The notes: generated from the sequence alone by a model not told the origin. A stretch of DNA of 64,000 bases from Amycolatopsis sp. WAC 01376 (GCF_003947415.1 NZ_QHKL01000001.1:186001-250000), one strand, 5' to 3'. Positions 52,369-60,801 are shown, numbered from the stretch's first letter. Program-made: numbers and translations.

Positions 52369-53664
52369 TCAGGTGAGGGGACGGAAGCCCACGCGCTCCG
52401 CGTCGGCGGCGGACCGGAACCAGACCTCCGCGACCATCTTCGGGAACTGCGGCGAGTCCTCGGTGCAGTACCGCAGGGCCGTCACGCTGGCCTTGACCGC
52501 GAAGTCGTCGGCCGGACGGCCACCGCCCGGCCGCGGCATCGCCGATCCGGGGCCGAACGGGCCGGGCGGAACGGATTCGGTCACCGGCGCGGCGACCTGC
52601 CGCGCGGGCGGGGGCTCCGGCGCCGGCATCGCGTCGCCGGGCTGGACGGCGGGCTCGAACAGCGAGCCGCTCTGCCCGCCGGACAGTTCCGGCTCACGAC
52701 GTTCGATCGCCCGCATGGACGGCTGGATCGGCTGCGGCGGCTCGAAACCACCGCGGACCGCGCCCCGGGGCGTGCGTTTGGGCAACACCTGGGTGGCTTC
52801 GGCGGGCGTCTCAGGCTCCGAGTCGAGGAGCCCGGCCTTCGCTTCTTCGTCGGAACCGAAGGCGTACGCGGGCGGATCGTGCAGCTCTTCTTCGCGTTCG
52901 AACCAGTTGGTCTCGACGGGCGCCTGCTCCGTCTCCACGCGTGACGCGGGGTTGAACAGCGACACCGGCTCCGGCTGCGTCTCGACGCCTTCCGGGTCCA
53001 GCTGCATCTCCAGGCGGGACCGGTACGGCCCTTCGCTCGGCACGGGCGGCTGCGGCTCGGGTTCGGGTTCCGGCTCGACGTCCAGCTTCGACGCGGGCTG
53101 GAGGTACTCGGTCGCCGCGCTGACGTACGGGTTCCCCGGCTCGGGCTCAGGCTCGGGTTCCGGTTCCGGCTGGGCAGCCGGGATGTACTGCGTCCGCTCG
53201 GCGGAGTGCTCCGGTTCGGGCTCCTGGTCCGTCTGGGGCGCCGTGCGGTACTCGGCCTCGTACTCTTCTTCGGGCTCGAAGGTCTGCGCCGGGGTGGCGA
53301 CGGGCTCCTCGACGACCTCCTGGGCAGGCTCCTGAGCAGGTTCGGTCCACTGCTGCGCGGGTTCCTGCTCGGTGAGCGTCTCTGGGTACGCGGGCTTCGG
53401 CTCCTCGACCGCCGCGAACTCCTCGTCCAGCTCGTCGTGCGACGGCTTCGTGAGGTACGCGGTGCCGCCGGCGACGGCCGCGGCACCTGCGCCGAGGCTC
53501 ACCCCGGCGGGCAGCCGGGACGTCTCGGCGTGCGCGGTGGCCAGCGAGCTTTCCAGCTCACGGATGCGCTTGCGCGCCGGGATCACCAGCACCAGCCAGG
53601 TGAGCAGCGCGCCGACGACGAACGCCAGCAGACTCCACAGCCAAACCTGTCCGAAAATGGACAT
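52369..53664 (-). CDS. Membrane-anchored Pro/Glu-rich protein with ArfC/sunset-like C terminus
   Basis: 431 aa, ATG at 53664. One N-terminal membrane segment (WLWSLLAFVVGALLTWLVLV, about 8-28) is followed by a short coiled coil and a long acidic Pro/Glu-rich region (repeated EPEPEPE runs, residues about 60-250). The C-terminal 45 residues (SVTALRYCTEDSPQFPKMV, AEVWFRSAADAERVGFRP) match the sunset domain found in ArfC-type channel accessory proteins. The function is unknown; it may bind a protein at the membrane. It is 15 bases from the upstream polyprenyl synthase gene, so they are likely co-transcribed. Confidence 0.7.
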   Translation of the reverse strand: MSIFGQVWLWSLLAFVVGALLTWLVLVIPARKRIRELESSLATAHAETSRLPAGVSLGAGAAAVAGGTAYLTKPSHDELDEEFAAVEEPKPAYPETLTEQEPAQQWTEPAQEPAQEVVEEPVATPAQTFEPEEEYEAEYRTAPQTDQEPEPEHSAERTQYIPAAQPEPEPEPEPEPGNPYVSAATEYLQPASKLDVEPEPEPEPQPPVPSEGPYRSRLEMQLDPEGVETQPEPVSLFNPASRVETEQAPVETNWFEREEELHDPPAYAFGSDEEAKAGLLDSEPETPAEATQVLPKRTPRGAVRGGFEPPQPIQPSMRAIERREPELSGGQSGSLFEPAVQPGDAMPAPEPPPARQVAAPVTESVPPGPFGPGSAMPRPGGGRPADDFAVKASVTALRYCTEDSPQFPKMVAEVWFRSAADAERVGFRPLT

Positions 53665-53679
53665 CTAACCTGCCCTTTG

Positions 53680-54711
53680 TCAATGCGTTCGTGCGACCAG
53701 GTAGTCGGCGACCGATTCGCAGGCGTCCCGGGCGGGCGACGCGGGCAGCGCCGCGAGTTCGGCACGCGCCCGACGAGCGTAGTCGGAAAGAGTTTCGCGT
53801 GCGCGTTCGAGTCCGGACGAGGCGCGCAGCAGGTCCAGGGCCTCGGCGACGAGCTTGTCGTCGGAGATGGGTCCGGACAGCAGCTCCACCAGGCGCGGGT
53901 CGGTCGCCGGGTCGGCCAGCGCGTACAGCATCGGAAGCGTGCGGACGCCTTCGCGCAGGTCTGTGCCCTGCGCCTTGCCGAGCTCGTCCGAGGCGGACGC
54001 GATGTCGATGACGTCGTCGGAGATCTGGAACGCCGTCCCGATGATGTCGCCGAAGCGGCGGAGCGCGTCGATGTAGTGGTCGGGCGCGCCGGACATCATC
54101 CCGCCGAAGCGGCCGGAGGTGGCGATCAGCGAACCGGTCTTCTGGGCGATGACCGTGAGGTAGTGCTCGACCGCGTCGTCGCCGTCGGCCGGACCGACCG
54201 TCTCGCGCATCTGGCCGGTGACCAGCTCGCCGAAGGTCTCGGCGATGATCCGGGCCGCGTCGGTGCCGAGGTCCGCGACCAGCCGCGAGGCGTGCGCGAA
54301 CAGGAAGTCGCCGGTCAGGATGGCGATGGTGTTGTCCCAGCGGGCGTTGACGCTCTCCGCGCCGCGGCGCATCGTCGCCTCGTCCATCACGTCGTCGTGG
54401 TACAGCGTCGCGAGGTGCACCAGCTCGACGGCCGCGGCGGCGGTGACCACCTGGTCGCCCTGCTTCGGCCCGAACTGCGAGGAAAGCAGCGTGAACAGCG
54501 GACGGAAACGTTTGCCCCCCGCCTCGACCAGGTGCGAAGCGGCGTCCTCGACGGCCTTGACGTCACTGCGGACAACCTCGCGGAGCAGGGTCTCGACGTC
54601 GGCGAGACCGGTCGCGAGGGTGCGCAGGAGCTGCTCGTCGGCGATCTGGAGCCCCACGGACGCGCGCAGGTCCTCGATGGCACCACCTGGGGCAGGTGAA
54701 GACACAGACAC
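53680..54711 (-). CDS. Polyprenyl diphosphate synthase (menaquinone-type chain)
   Basis: 343 aa from a GTG at 54711, with GGAG five bases upstream; the longer frame to 54924 has no ribosome site. The trans-prenyltransferase motifs are GGKRFRP (65-71), first aspartate-rich DDVMD (106-110) and second DDVID (232-236). The residues before the first DDxxD (LVHLATLYHD) are small, as in long-chain synthases such as those for the menaquinone tail. The chain length is not fixed by eye. It is divergent from the metallopeptidase at 54865. Confidence 0.9.
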   Translation of the reverse strand: MSVSSPAPGGAIEDLRASVGLQIADEQLLRTLATGLADVETLLREVVRSDVKAVEDAASHLVEAGGKRFRPLFTLLSSQFGPKQGDQVVTAAAAVELVHLATLYHDDVMDEATMRRGAESVNARWDNTIAILTGDFLFAHASRLVADLGTDAARIIAETFGELVTGQMRETVGPADGDDAVEHYLTVIAQKTGSLIATSGRFGGMMSGAPDHYIDALRRFGDIIGTAFQISDDVIDIASASDELGKAQGTDLREGVRTLPMLYALADPATDPRLVELLSGPISDDKLVAEALDLLRASSGLERARETLSDYARRARAELAALPASPARDACESVADYLVARTH

Positions 54712-54864
54712 GTCGGCTCCGCTCTCTTTGACACCGTTCGGGGTTGCTTCCAGCGTAGTGGCTACCCACCGAGGCCTGTTGACGTGCTGTCCAGGGGAAA
54801 CGGTGACGAATATGACACCCCCGCCGAGTATCCTGCCCGCTTTGGCGCGAACTGGGGGAACACC

Positions 54865-55818
54865 ATGGGAAGTCCGGACGATTCCGGCGAAAGACCGGCG
54901 TGGAGACCTCCCGCCGAAGACCACCGTGAGCAGCGGTCGACGGTGTGGATCACCGTCGTCCTCTTCGCCGTGTTCATGGCGGTGATGCTGGTCGTGGCCG
55001 TGCTCGTGGTCGGCGGCCTGAAGGACTCGAAGGTGGGCGCCGTCCAGCCTCGCCTGCCTGCCGTCTCGACGTCGGCGGGCGCGTCGTCGGCTCCACCGTC
55101 TTCACGGCAGGAGGTGCCGATCCGCAAACTCGAGACGGCGGCCAATCCTCTCGTCGCTCCCGGCGTGGCGATGCCGAAGGTGACCTGCGAGCTGCCCAAG
55201 CTCCGCGGCACGAAGGAGCAGCTGGACGCGTTCTATCTGGCTTTGATCCCTTGCCTGGAGCGGGCGTGGCATCCGGTCCTGACCCAGGTGGGCGAGCCGC
55301 AGATCCCGGTCGCGGTGAACCTGCACGACGTCTCGAACACCGCCTGCGGCCCACCTCCACCCGCCTCGGAGGCCATGGGCTTCTACTGCTCGGACGACAA
55401 GACGATCTTCGTCCCGCTGCCGAGACAGCTCGAGAACGGCGGACCCGAACTCCTGACCCAGCTGTTCCTGCTCGCCCACGAGTACGGGCACCACGTCCAG
55501 GAGCAGTCCGGCATCCTTCGGAAACACGACGCGCTCTACCGCGAAGCGGACGGCGACCAGGTGAAGATCCTCGACCTGAGCAGGCGGCTCGAACTTCAGG
55601 CCGACTGCTTCAGCACGCTGTTCCTCGCCAACGCCGCCGGCCGGGGCTCGATCGGCGCCGGGCTGCTCGCCCCGCTCAGGCAAGGCGGCTTCGACCCTGA
55701 GGACAGCGAGACCCACGGCTCGGCGAAGAACGCCAAGCTGTGGCAGAAGCGCGGCCTGACGGCCAAGGACACCTCGGCGTGCAACACCTTCGCCGCCCCG
55801 GCGAACGAGGTCTCCTGA
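54865..55818 (+). CDS. Membrane-anchored zinc metallopeptidase (YpfJ-like)
   Basis: 317 aa from an ATG at 54865, preceded by ACTGGGGGAACACC. An in-frame start at 54784 is less likely. A single membrane helix spans about 27-50, so the peptidase domain is external. The zinc site is HEYGHH (205-210), with a third ligand in LELQADC (Glu243). Cysteines in CELPKLRG and GFYCSD may form a disulfide. Related to the neutral zinc metallopeptidase YpfJ family. Its substrate is unknown. The gene is followed 10 bases later by the convergent DUF6204 gene. Confidence 0.85.
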   Translation: MGSPDDSGERPAWRPPAEDHREQRSTVWITVVLFAVFMAVMLVVAVLVVGGLKDSKVGAVQPRLPAVSTSAGASSAPPSSRQEVPIRKLETAANPLVAPGVAMPKVTCELPKLRGTKEQLDAFYLALIPCLERAWHPVLTQVGEPQIPVAVNLHDVSNTACGPPPPASEAMGFYCSDDKTIFVPLPRQLENGGPELLTQLFLLAHEYGHHVQEQSGILRKHDALYREADGDQVKILDLSRRLELQADCFSTLFLANAAGRGSIGAGLLAPLRQGGFDPEDSETHGSAKNAKLWQKRGLTAKDTSACNTFAAPANEVS

Positions 55819-55828
55819 ACGGCCGTGG

Positions 55829-56134
55829 TCAGCGGCGACGGATCTTGATGTCGTCCATGCAGGTCGCCTTCCCCGCGACGTCGCGGTACGGGTAGCCCTT
55901 GGCGTCCAGCAGCTCCATGACCTTCAGCTCGGCCTCGTCGAGTACGTCGCGCTCCTCTTCACCCCGCAGCGTGATGCGGAAGGTGAACGAGCCGAGGTGC
56001 GCGCTGTAGGTGAGCAGGCCGTCCTCGGTGAATCCCATCGCCTGGTGCTGATCGAGCTCGGCGAGGAGCCGGGCGCGGGTGCCGGCGTCGGGGTGGTCGA
56101 ACTTGCCGTTGACGAGGACGCGGTAGGTCGGCAT
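55829..56134 (-). CDS. DUF6204-like small protein
   Basis: 101 aa from the ATG at 56134. The frame reads upstream to 56200 but that part holds the promoter palindromes. It starts TYRVLVNGKFDHPDAGTRARL and has GLLTYSAHLGSFTFRITLRG, matching my recollection of the DUF6204 family of small actinobacterial proteins. Nothing is known of the function. A TATATT -10 box lies about 7 bases before the ATG, so the message is likely leaderless. Confidence 0.75.
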   Translation of the reverse strand: MPTYRVLVNGKFDHPDAGTRARLLAELDQHQAMGFTEDGLLTYSAHLGSFTFRITLRGEEERDVLDEAELKVMELLDAKGYPYRDVAGKATCMDDIKIRRR

Positions 56135-56144
56135 GGCATCGAAT

Positions 56145-56166
56145 ATACAGACCTGTATCCGGATAC
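56145..56166. promoter_or_regulatory. Overlapping palindromes in the DUF6204 promoter
   Basis: ATACAG-AC-CTGTAT (56145-56158) and the perfect GTATCCGGATAC (56155-56166) share four bases. They overlap a TATATT -10 element of the DUF6204 gene, so a bound dimer would block RNA polymerase. A further AT-rich stretch (CGAATATCC) follows. The divergent gene at 56314 is farther away. Confidence 0.65.
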
Positions 56167-56313
56167 GAATCCGAATATCCAACGGGTGTCCATGATCCAC
56201 GGTCGAGTGAAACGACCGTCACGCACGCAACGGGCGAATCCGACACGCAGATAGTGATGACAAAGGAAGAACGGCCGATCCGGCTCGCTCTCCATCACGT
56301 GAGGAGGAAGCCC

Positions 56314-56973
56314 ATGCGTATCACCGTCGCAAGCCGGGCCGGCCTGGTCGGCGCCCTGCTGCTGGCAGGTCTCGGCGCCGGCGTGACGCCCGCCGCCGCC
56401 TCGAACCCCGCGGGCGTGGCCTCGCTCGGCTCCGCCGCCTTCACCAAGGGCACCTCGGCGCCGATCTCGATCTCGTCGCTCGCCGACTGCGCGGTCGAGG
56501 GACCGACGAGCAACTCGTCCGGGGTCGTGACCAGGACCGGGATCACGTTCGGTGGCGGCACGACGACGTGCACGACGACCGTCGTCGACCCCGAAAACGA
56601 CGTGACCTCGACGAAGTCGGAGGCCAAGGGGCAGAACTTCGAGCTGTCGGCGCTCGTCTCGTCGAGCGGCCCGCGGATCAAGATCAGGTCCTACTCGGTC
56701 AGCTGCACGGCCACGCAGACCGGCACGAACGCGAGCTGGACCTACGGCGGCGCGACCGGGCTCGGCACCCTGCCGTCCCCCGTGCCGGTCGGCTACGTCA
56801 AGCCGATCACCAAGTCCAACGGGACCCTGCTCGCCGAGGCGATCTTCAACGAGCAGACGTTGCCGGGCAACGGCAGCATCGCGCTGACCATGCTGCGGAT
56901 CAAGTTCGCCCCGGCGTCGAACATCACCGGCGAAGTGGTCATCGGGCGCGCGGCGTGCTCTCCCACTCCCTGA
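56314..56973 (+). CDS. Secreted protein of unknown function
   Basis: 219 aa from the ATG at 56314, with GAGGAGG upstream; an ATG at 56254 is in frame but has a weak site. A signal peptide ends around PAAA (residue 29). The mature part is rich in Ser, Thr and Gly with alternating beta pattern and three Cys residues (DCAVEG, CTTTVVD, SCTATQ) suited to disulfides. It resembles the choice-of-anchor P type of actinobacterial secreted proteins, but I am not certain. No enzyme motif is seen. Confidence 0.7.
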   Translation: MRITVASRAGLVGALLLAGLGAGVTPAAASNPAGVASLGSAAFTKGTSAPISISSLADCAVEGPTSNSSGVVTRTGITFGGGTTTCTTTVVDPENDVTSTKSEAKGQNFELSALVSSSGPRIKIRSYSVSCTATQTGTNASWTYGGATGLGTLPSPVPVGYVKPITKSNGTLLAEAIFNEQTLPGNGSIALTMLRIKFAPASNITGEVVIGRAACSPTP

Positions 56974-56984
56974 GCCAACCCGCC

Positions 56985-57021
56985 GGAAAGGGGCGTCCGG
57001 TTCGACCGGGCGCCCCTTTCC
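56985..57021. terminator. Stem-loop after the secreted-protein gene
   Basis: Arms GGAAAGGGGCG (56985-56995) and CGCCCCTTTCC (57011-57021), with an inner CCGG/CCGG pair around TTCGA, form a compact hairpin. It lies 12 bases after the stop at 56973 and just before the SRPBCC promoter palindrome. Confidence 0.8.
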
Positions 57022-57026
57022 ATTCT

Positions 57027-57040
57027 GGCTTATATAAGCC
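57027..57040. promoter_or_regulatory. Perfect operator-like palindrome GGCTTATATAAGCC
   Basis: A 14-base perfect palindrome 43 bases before the SRPBCC start. It is AT-centred and contains a TATA -10-like box, so a repressor bound here would cover the promoter. SRPBCC genes are often under ArsR-type control, but no ArsR gene lies in the window. Confidence 0.65.
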
Positions 57041-57082
57041 TCTGCTGATACCTTGGCGGCAGCCGAGCAGAGGAGGGCACCC

Positions 57083-57718
57083 ATGGTCGACGTGACCACT
57101 CAGATCAACTCCGTCCAGCGCGAGCTGGGCAAGCGCGTGGTCGAAGCGGGCGAGGCGGTGACGGCCACGGTCAGCCAGGTCTACGACACCGGCCTCGACG
57201 ATCTCTGGGACGCGTGCACGAATCCCGAGCGCATCCCGCGCTGGTTCCTGCCGATCAGCGGCGAGCTGCGCGTCGGCGGCAAGTACCAGCTCGAAGGCAA
57301 CGCGGGAGGGACGGTCGAGCGCTGCGATCCGCCGAAGAGCTTCGCCGCCACCTGGGAGTACGGCGGCGACGTCAGCTGGATCGAGCTCCGGCTGAGCCCC
57401 GAAGCCGACGGGCGCACCCGGTTCGAACTCGACCACACCGCCGTCGCAGGCGAGCACTGGAACCAGTTCGGGCCGGGTGCCGTGGGCATCGGCTGGGACA
57501 TGATGCTGAACGGGCTCGCGCTGCACCTGGAATCCGGAGAGGCCGCCGACCCCGAGGCGGCCATGGCCTGGATGACCAGCGAAGAAGGCGTGCGGTTCAT
57601 GACCTTGAGCAACGAGGCCTGGTACGAGGCCGACGTCGCCAACGGGACGGACGCGACCACCGCCCGCACGCGCGCCGACGCCACCTTGGCCGCCTATACC
57701 GCGCCCCCGGAGAGCTGA
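57083..57718 (+). CDS. SRPBCC (AHSA1-like) family protein
   Basis: 211 aa from the ATG at 57083, with AGAGGAGGG upstream. The START/Bet v1-like fold shows DLWDACTNPERIPRWFLPIS, GGKYQLEGNAGG, and SWIELRLSPEADGRTRFELDH. These proteins bind hydrophobic ligands or help Hsp90-type ATPases; the role here is unknown. The C-terminal part is helical. It overlaps the convergent HNH gene by 25 bases. A 14-bp palindrome in its promoter suggests inducible control. Confidence 0.88.
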   Translation: MVDVTTQINSVQRELGKRVVEAGEAVTATVSQVYDTGLDDLWDACTNPERIPRWFLPISGELRVGGKYQLEGNAGGTVERCDPPKSFAATWEYGGDVSWIELRLSPEADGRTRFELDHTAVAGEHWNQFGPGAVGIGWDMMLNGLALHLESGEAADPEAAMAWMTSEEGVRFMTLSNEAWYEADVANGTDATTARTRADATLAAYTAPPES

Positions 57719-58434
57719 AGGTCTTCGGCGAGTTCCGGCGCGCGAAGCAGGTCGATGAGCTCTTCGTCCGCACGGAACACGGCGCGAGCGCCCGGCATAC
57801 CCGCCTGCCGGAGCATCGCGTGGAGGACGTCGGCGTGCGGCTGATCGAGCAAGGTCCAGATCATCGCGCGCCGCCTCCGGTCGTCCCCCAGTTCGCGCGC
57901 GGTCCACCAGCCCATGACGAGCGCGCTCACCTGGTTGACCGCCGTTTCCCGCCCGCGCGCCAGTTGCGCGCGGTTCAGCCCGCACACCTCGATGGTCTGC
58001 TCGCCCTTCGCGGTCAACGCGCGATAGGTCCCGATCGACAGCACCAGGAACAGGTGGTCCAGCGGGTCTTCGGCGGTCGGGTCGATCAGCAGGCTGTTGC
58101 CGTCGTCGTCCACCGGGAACAGGTCTCGTTTGTGGTGGCTGTTGCAGTACTCGCACGCGAGCACGTGATTGAGCCAGTCGAACGCGCGCCCCGGATTCCG
58201 CGCTATCGGCTCGAAATGGTCCACAGTGGACCCGAGGCCGTCACCGCAGTACATGCAGTAGCCGCGGCCGGCCGCCATGACGTCCAGGCCCGCCCGCAAA
58301 GAACGCCGTACAGTACGGGAAACCCGCCAGAGCCGTCGCGCTTCTTTGCTGTCACCGGGAGGGATCCGCGCGGTCAACTCTTCGAGATCGGCCACCACCC
58401 GCCCCGGCAGCGCGATCCGGCGGATCCCGATCAC
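57694..58434 (-). CDS. HNH endonuclease, PtuB-like (Septu-type defence)
   Basis: 246 aa from a GTG at 58434, overlapping the ATPase stop by 4 bases; an in-frame reading to 58845 is the ATPase shadow. The zinc-bound HNH fold has CMYCG (Cys60, Cys63), VDHFEPIA (Asp72, His73) and ACEYCNSHHKRD (Cys94, Cys97, Asn98). A helical C-terminal region (about 150-246) may contact the ATPase. The ATPase/HNH order and overlap fit a Septu-like phage defence unit. A role outside defence cannot be ruled out. Confidence 0.8.
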   Translation of the reverse strand: MIGIRRIALPGRVVADLEELTARIPPGDSKEARRLWRVSRTVRRSLRAGLDVMAAGRGYCMYCGDGLGSTVDHFEPIARNPGRAFDWLNHVLACEYCNSHHKRDLFPVDDDGNSLLIDPTAEDPLDHLFLVLSIGTYRALTAKGEQTIEVCGLNRAQLARGRETAVNQVSALVMGWWTARELGDDRRRRAMIWTLLDQPHADVLHAMLRQAGMPGARAVFRADEELIDLLRAPELAEDLQLSGGAV

Positions 58435-59618
58435 CGATCGTCGGCCTCGAACCGCCTGGCCACCTCGTCGACCCGGCTCGGCGGCGAACTGCTCAGCATG
58501 CCCCGGAGGCGTTCCCATTCCCGGACGCCGTTCGCGTCCGCCCGGCCGGAAGCCACCTGGAACTCGAGTTCGGCGAGGTGCTCCCGCAGTTCGACCGCCT
58601 GCGGCGAATAGGGCGTGTCCAAGCCGAAAAGGTCGGACAGCACGGCGTCGTCCCCGGAGCCGAACACGACCCGCTCGTACAGCTCCTCGGAGACCACGCG
58701 CGGCGGCATCTCCTCGTCCGGCCCGGAAAGCCGGATGAGGCCGCCGGGGTCGGCGGCCTGGCAGACGTAGGGGCTGTGCGTGGTGACGATGAACTGGATG
58801 CGCGGGAAATGCGCCTTGAACCACGGCCCCATGCGTTTCTGCCACGAGACGTGGAGATGCGCGTCGACCTCGTCGATGATCACGACGCCGGGGCTCTCGT
58901 GATCGAGGCCGGCGCCGTCGAGTTGCTTGAGCAGATCGACCACGAGCGCGGTCACCGTGCGATAGCCGTCGCTCATCTCGCGCAACGGGAACCTGTCACC
59001 GCGGTATTCGACCCAAAGCCCGTCCGAATCGACGTCCCGGATCCGGTAACCGCCCGGCAGGAGACCGTCACCGAGGATCTCCAGTGCCGCCTCCTTCAGC
59101 TCACGCGCGCCCGCTTTTCCTTCCAGGGCACGGAGATGCTGATTGATCAGCCAGGTGACACCCTCGGCGAGCGAGGCGTCTTCATGGAACAGGCTGGCCA
59201 TCCGCGCCAGCGACCCCGCGCCGCGCATCCACGACTCGGCCTCCCCGCTGCCGCCCGCGAGCCGCCGGAAGGGCCCATACGCCGCGCAGAACGGCTGGCC
59301 CGGCGGCAATCCGGAGATCGGCAGCAGACCGGAGTCGAGCCAGCGGACTTCGACCGGCGCCGGACCCTCCTCGCGCATCACCGACAGCTCGATCGACCCC
59401 GACGTCTGGTTCGTCGAAATCCAGCTGCCGGCGTCCGACAGCAACCCCCAGGCCACGTCCGGCGCCGCCGCGACCGCGATGGCCCGCAGCAGCGAGGTCT
59501 TGCCCGAACCGTTGCGCCCGGCGAGCACCACCCAGCCGGGTCCGGGCAGCTTGAGGTCGACGGCGCGGGCGCCACTGAAGCCACGGATGTTCTCCAGCCG
59601 GACCCGCTCGATGTACAT
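58431..59618 (-). CDS. AAA/SMC-like ATPase, PtuA-like (Septu-type defence)
   Basis: 395 aa from an ATG at 59618. Walker A is GRNGSGKTS (34-42), the ABC-like signature is SDGYRT (216-221), and Walker B is GVVIIDEVDAHLH (244-256) with Asp249/Glu250. The H-loop is VTTHSPYV (about 278-285). The short helical hairpin between the motifs is typical of overcoming-lysogenization-defect or PtuA ATPases. It probably senses phage and activates the nuclease encoded downstream. No reverse transcriptase gene of a retron is present, so this would be a stand-alone unit. Confidence 0.83.
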   Translation of the reverse strand: MYIERVRLENIRGFSGARAVDLKLPGPGWVVLAGRNGSGKTSLLRAIAVAAAPDVAWGLLSDAGSWISTNQTSGSIELSVMREEGPAPVEVRWLDSGLLPISGLPPGQPFCAAYGPFRRLAGGSGEAESWMRGAGSLARMASLFHEDASLAEGVTWLINQHLRALEGKAGARELKEAALEILGDGLLPGGYRIRDVDSDGLWVEYRGDRFPLREMSDGYRTVTALVVDLLKQLDGAGLDHESPGVVIIDEVDAHLHVSWQKRMGPWFKAHFPRIQFIVTTHSPYVCQAADPGGLIRLSGPDEEMPPRVVSEELYERVVFGSGDDAVLSDLFGLDTPYSPQAVELREHLAELEFQVASGRADANGVREWERLRGMLSSSPPSRVDEVARRFEADDR

Positions 59619-59644
59619 GAAGGAAGCTTACGACGGCGCGCACG

Positions 59645-60166
59645 TCACTTGGCCACCCGAAAGTGGGTCGCCAGCACGAAATCCATCACGGCGTGCGCCT
59701 TGGCGACGTCCACCTCCGAAACGACCTTCGAGCGGTCCCAGTCTTCGGCCCCTCGCTCCCGCTGTGGCGAGAGCCGCAACCGGACGTGGCCACGCGAGTC
59801 GAGATTCCCGAGCGGCGCGACATAGACGGAGAACTCGAGGTCGTCCTTCGAGCGGAACGTGACCCCCGGGCTTCCGCCGAACGAGAACTGACGGTGGTCC
59901 TTGTAGGTGCCGTTCGGATCCGCGAGCCACTCCCCGGGCGCGCCACCGTTCGCGGTGGCCCCGGCCTCGATCTGCAACCGATGTCGTGGTTCGACGAAGT
60001 AACAGGAGCCCGGCGTGGCGATCGGCGCGAAGTCCGGGCCGAAGGCCATCTTGACCGCGTCGTGGAACACCGCGCACTCGACGTTCGGATCAGCCGCGCC
60101 CGCGGCGAGGATCAGCTCGGAAGTGGCAGGCACCTCGGCCTCGACCGCCGGATCGCAGTGGCCCCG
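59645..60166 (-). pseudogene. C-terminal part of a lipoprotein split by an apparent frameshift
   Basis: This frame has good coding character (DPNVECAVFHDAVKMAFGP, SCYFVEPRHRLQIEAG and GVTFRSKDDLEFSVY) but no fitting start of its own. Its upstream continuation is the shadow of the lipoprotein at 60112-60693. At the CCCC run (60162-60165, GGGG on the minus strand), one more base would join the two frames as ATAGGHCDPAVEAEV. I read both as one gene of about 349 aa, broken by a 1-base loss or by a sequencing error. The function is unknown. Confidence 0.7.
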
Positions 60167-60693
60167 GCGGTGGCGAAGTCGCGGAGGGTTCCGCAGTCCT
60201 TGCTCCGGCTCTGGATCCCCAGCTCGAACTGGACCGCGTGCTGGAAACTGACTGGCACGGTGATCGCGCAGCCGCTGACCGCGCCCTCGCGACGGGACTC
60301 GACCTGGTACGCCTTCACTCCGCCGAGGTCGACGACGGTTCCGTCGTTCCGGAGGGCCGCGTGGGCAGGGGCCACGTCCTTGACGTAGAGCAGGTCCATG
60401 TCGCCTCGGACGAGCGCGCACCGTTTCCTGCCGTGCTTCACCTCCGGACGTGTGGTCGCCAGTGCGGCGTCCAGCGGCTGCCGAAGCGCGTAGGTGACAC
60501 GATCGATCAGGACGCAGAAGTCGGTCGCGGCGAGTGCGGCGCCGACGGCTTGTCCGTCGCGATCCGCAGGACGCGGTTGTTTCGGCTGCCATTTCGGAAA
60601 CTGCGGTGGCGACGGGGGCGTATCCACGGAATCCGTACAAGCCGCCAGCAACCCGAGAACTATTGCGCCGAGAATCACTCTTCGAGGCTTCAT
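60112..60693 (-). CDS. Lipoprotein, N-terminal part of an apparently frameshifted gene
   Basis: 193 aa as it stands, from an ATG at 60693. A signal peptide with lipobox LAAC (Cys about 19) is followed by a Pro-rich linker and one alpha/beta domain with Cys pairs (DFCVLID, RKRCALV, GCAITV, DCGTLRD). The last 14 or so residues (IRRSRPRCLPLPS) look like out-of-frame tail. The other frame continues with a similar kind of domain to 59645. It is divergent from the type VII associated operon. It resembles DUF3558-type lipoproteins only vaguely. Confidence 0.75.
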   Translation of the reverse strand: MKPRRVILGAIVLGLLAACTDSVDTPPSPPQFPKWQPKQPRPADRDGQAVGAALAATDFCVLIDRVTYALRQPLDAALATTRPEVKHGRKRCALVRGDMDLLYVKDVAPAHAALRNDGTVVDLGGVKAYQVESRREGAVSGCAITVPVSFQHAVQFELGIQSRSKDCGTLRDFATAGATAIRRSRPRCLPLPS

Positions 60694-60801
60694 TACGCAG
60701 AGTGTGCGAATTCGCCGGGTCGACCACCAGAAAGAACCCGGTTTCCTGGGGCACGTTCACACGATTGATTTTCACGGATAGTCATCAGGTTCGCCGACGC
60801 T

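Noticed and set aside
57694..59618. Retron Ec78-type unit
   Set aside because: No reverse transcriptase or ncRNA is seen near the ATPase/HNH pair.
60167..60775. Upstream part of the long minus frame 59645-60775
   Set aside because: Antisense-like low-complexity Arg-rich translation; the other frame carries the lipoprotein.
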